The translations under genes were made by a program, and so were the position numbers. A DNA stretch of 5,639 nucleotides from a bacterium (GTDB lineage: Bacteria; SZUA-79; Acidulodesulfobacterales; Acidulodesulfobacteraceae): the NCBI GenBank assembly GCA_021794255.1, contig JAJYRF010000104.1, positions 1-5,639 on the forward strand. Reading direction: 5' to 3'. The notes beneath the pieces are model-generated. The model did not search any database. It worked only from the letters and a program-made list of their open reading frames with translations, and had not been told where the DNA came from. Shown piece after piece: positions 5,453-5,639 of this stretch. Numbering within the stretch: the first letter of the stretch is position 1; the number at the start of each line of letters is the position of its first letter.

Positions 5453-5588
5453 GAATTTAATAGGTTTATCAAAGCGTTAGCGTCAGGCTTTAGCCTGTTG
5501 ATTAAACCTGTTAAATTCTTGGTCGACAGGTTTAGGATAATTTGATAGCGGCTTTTTGCTGTCAAATTATCCGTTAAAAAACCTGTTG
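5453..5588. repeat. double-hairpin palindromic element (possible structured RNA or MITE-like element)
   Basis: Hairpin 1: the arms at 5453-5472 and 5498-5518 pair over 20 bp with one T-G pair and one bulged base. They enclose an 11-base bulge and an inner perfect hairpin CAGGC-TTTA-GCCTG (5484-5497). Hairpin 2: 5535-5549 and 5558-5572 pair over 15 bp with one T-G pair and an 8-base loop, and an outer stem ACAGGTTT/AAACCTGT (5526-5533 with 5579-5586) closes it. The word (A/T)ACAGGTTT or its complement recurs in each hairpin. Both non-Watson-Crick pairs are U-G when the + strand is read as RNA and A-C on the other strand, hinting at a + strand transcript. It could be a non-coding RNA, a REP/MITE-like element, or a recombination substrate. 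Confidence 0.7.
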
Positions 5589-5639
5589 TGGACAACTTTA
5601 ATAATGTCTTTGTTTTTAATTAATGTTTGTTTCGCCGTA

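Noticed and set aside
5410..5595. 61-codon leftward ORF starting with TTG
   Set aside because: It coincides with the double-hairpin element, has no ribosome site, and its sequence is dictated by the palindromic arms; it is better explained as a shadow of the structured element.
1..5639. Shared TTCGCCGTA at both window ends as a flanking repeat
   Set aside because: Only 9 bases match (near 11-19 and 5631-5639), one copy lies inside a coding sequence, and nothing else extends the match.

Overview
The window is a very AT-rich piece of bacterial DNA. The lipoprotein signal with a LSGC lipobox, CCA-encoding tRNA genes, strong Shine-Dalgarno sites and TAA/TAG stops point to a Gram-negative bacterium using the standard code. 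Paired Roadblock/LC7 proteins and Ig-like surface lipoproteins would suit a deltaproteobacterial-type lineage, but that placement is inference and nothing here fixes it.

Layout. (1) 1-300: the 5' end of a leftward gene running off the window, then a leftward tRNA-Thr(CGT). (2) 445-2059: two leftward genes encoding small regulatory-type proteins, each with a Roadblock/LC7-like domain. One has a C-terminal helical 'GPI' domain; the other has an N-terminal DUF4388/PATAN-like domain. They look like a co-inherited pair, probably one signalling or polarity module, but no MglA-like GTPase is present here. (3) 2060-2349: a divergent spacer holding a perfect 12-bp AT-only tandem repeat of about eight copies. 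(4) 2350-2874: a rightward lipoprotein with one SbsA Ig-like (Big_5) domain, broken by a frameshift in a C9 tract, a second frameshift and an in-frame TGA, followed by a good intrinsic terminator. (5) 2921-3182: a short degraded reading frame with weak ParB-like character, then a leftward tRNA-Glu(TTC) with its own promoter. (6) 3505-4371: a leftward beta-hydroxyacid dehydrogenase of the glyoxylate/succinic-semialdehyde reductase type, the best-identified protein gene in the window. (7) 4372-5639: a long AT-rich spacer, an isolated 3' half of a tRNA-Val(CAC), a leftward 95-residue coiled-coil protein with a tandem extended -10 promoter, and a 136-nt element folding into two elaborate hairpins.

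The metabolic gene and the Roadblock pair look intact and functional. The stretch 2350-3085 and the stretch from 4915 onward carry marks of decay and insertion: a pseudogene, a gene remnant, a truncated tRNA and a palindromic element. They read as accessory DNA placed around tRNA genes. No complete mobile element, CRISPR array or recognisable defence system is visible. The most interesting items are the tRNA-Val half, which may be an attachment-site scar, and the double-hairpin element, whose only non-Watson-Crick pairs are U-G when read as + strand RNA.
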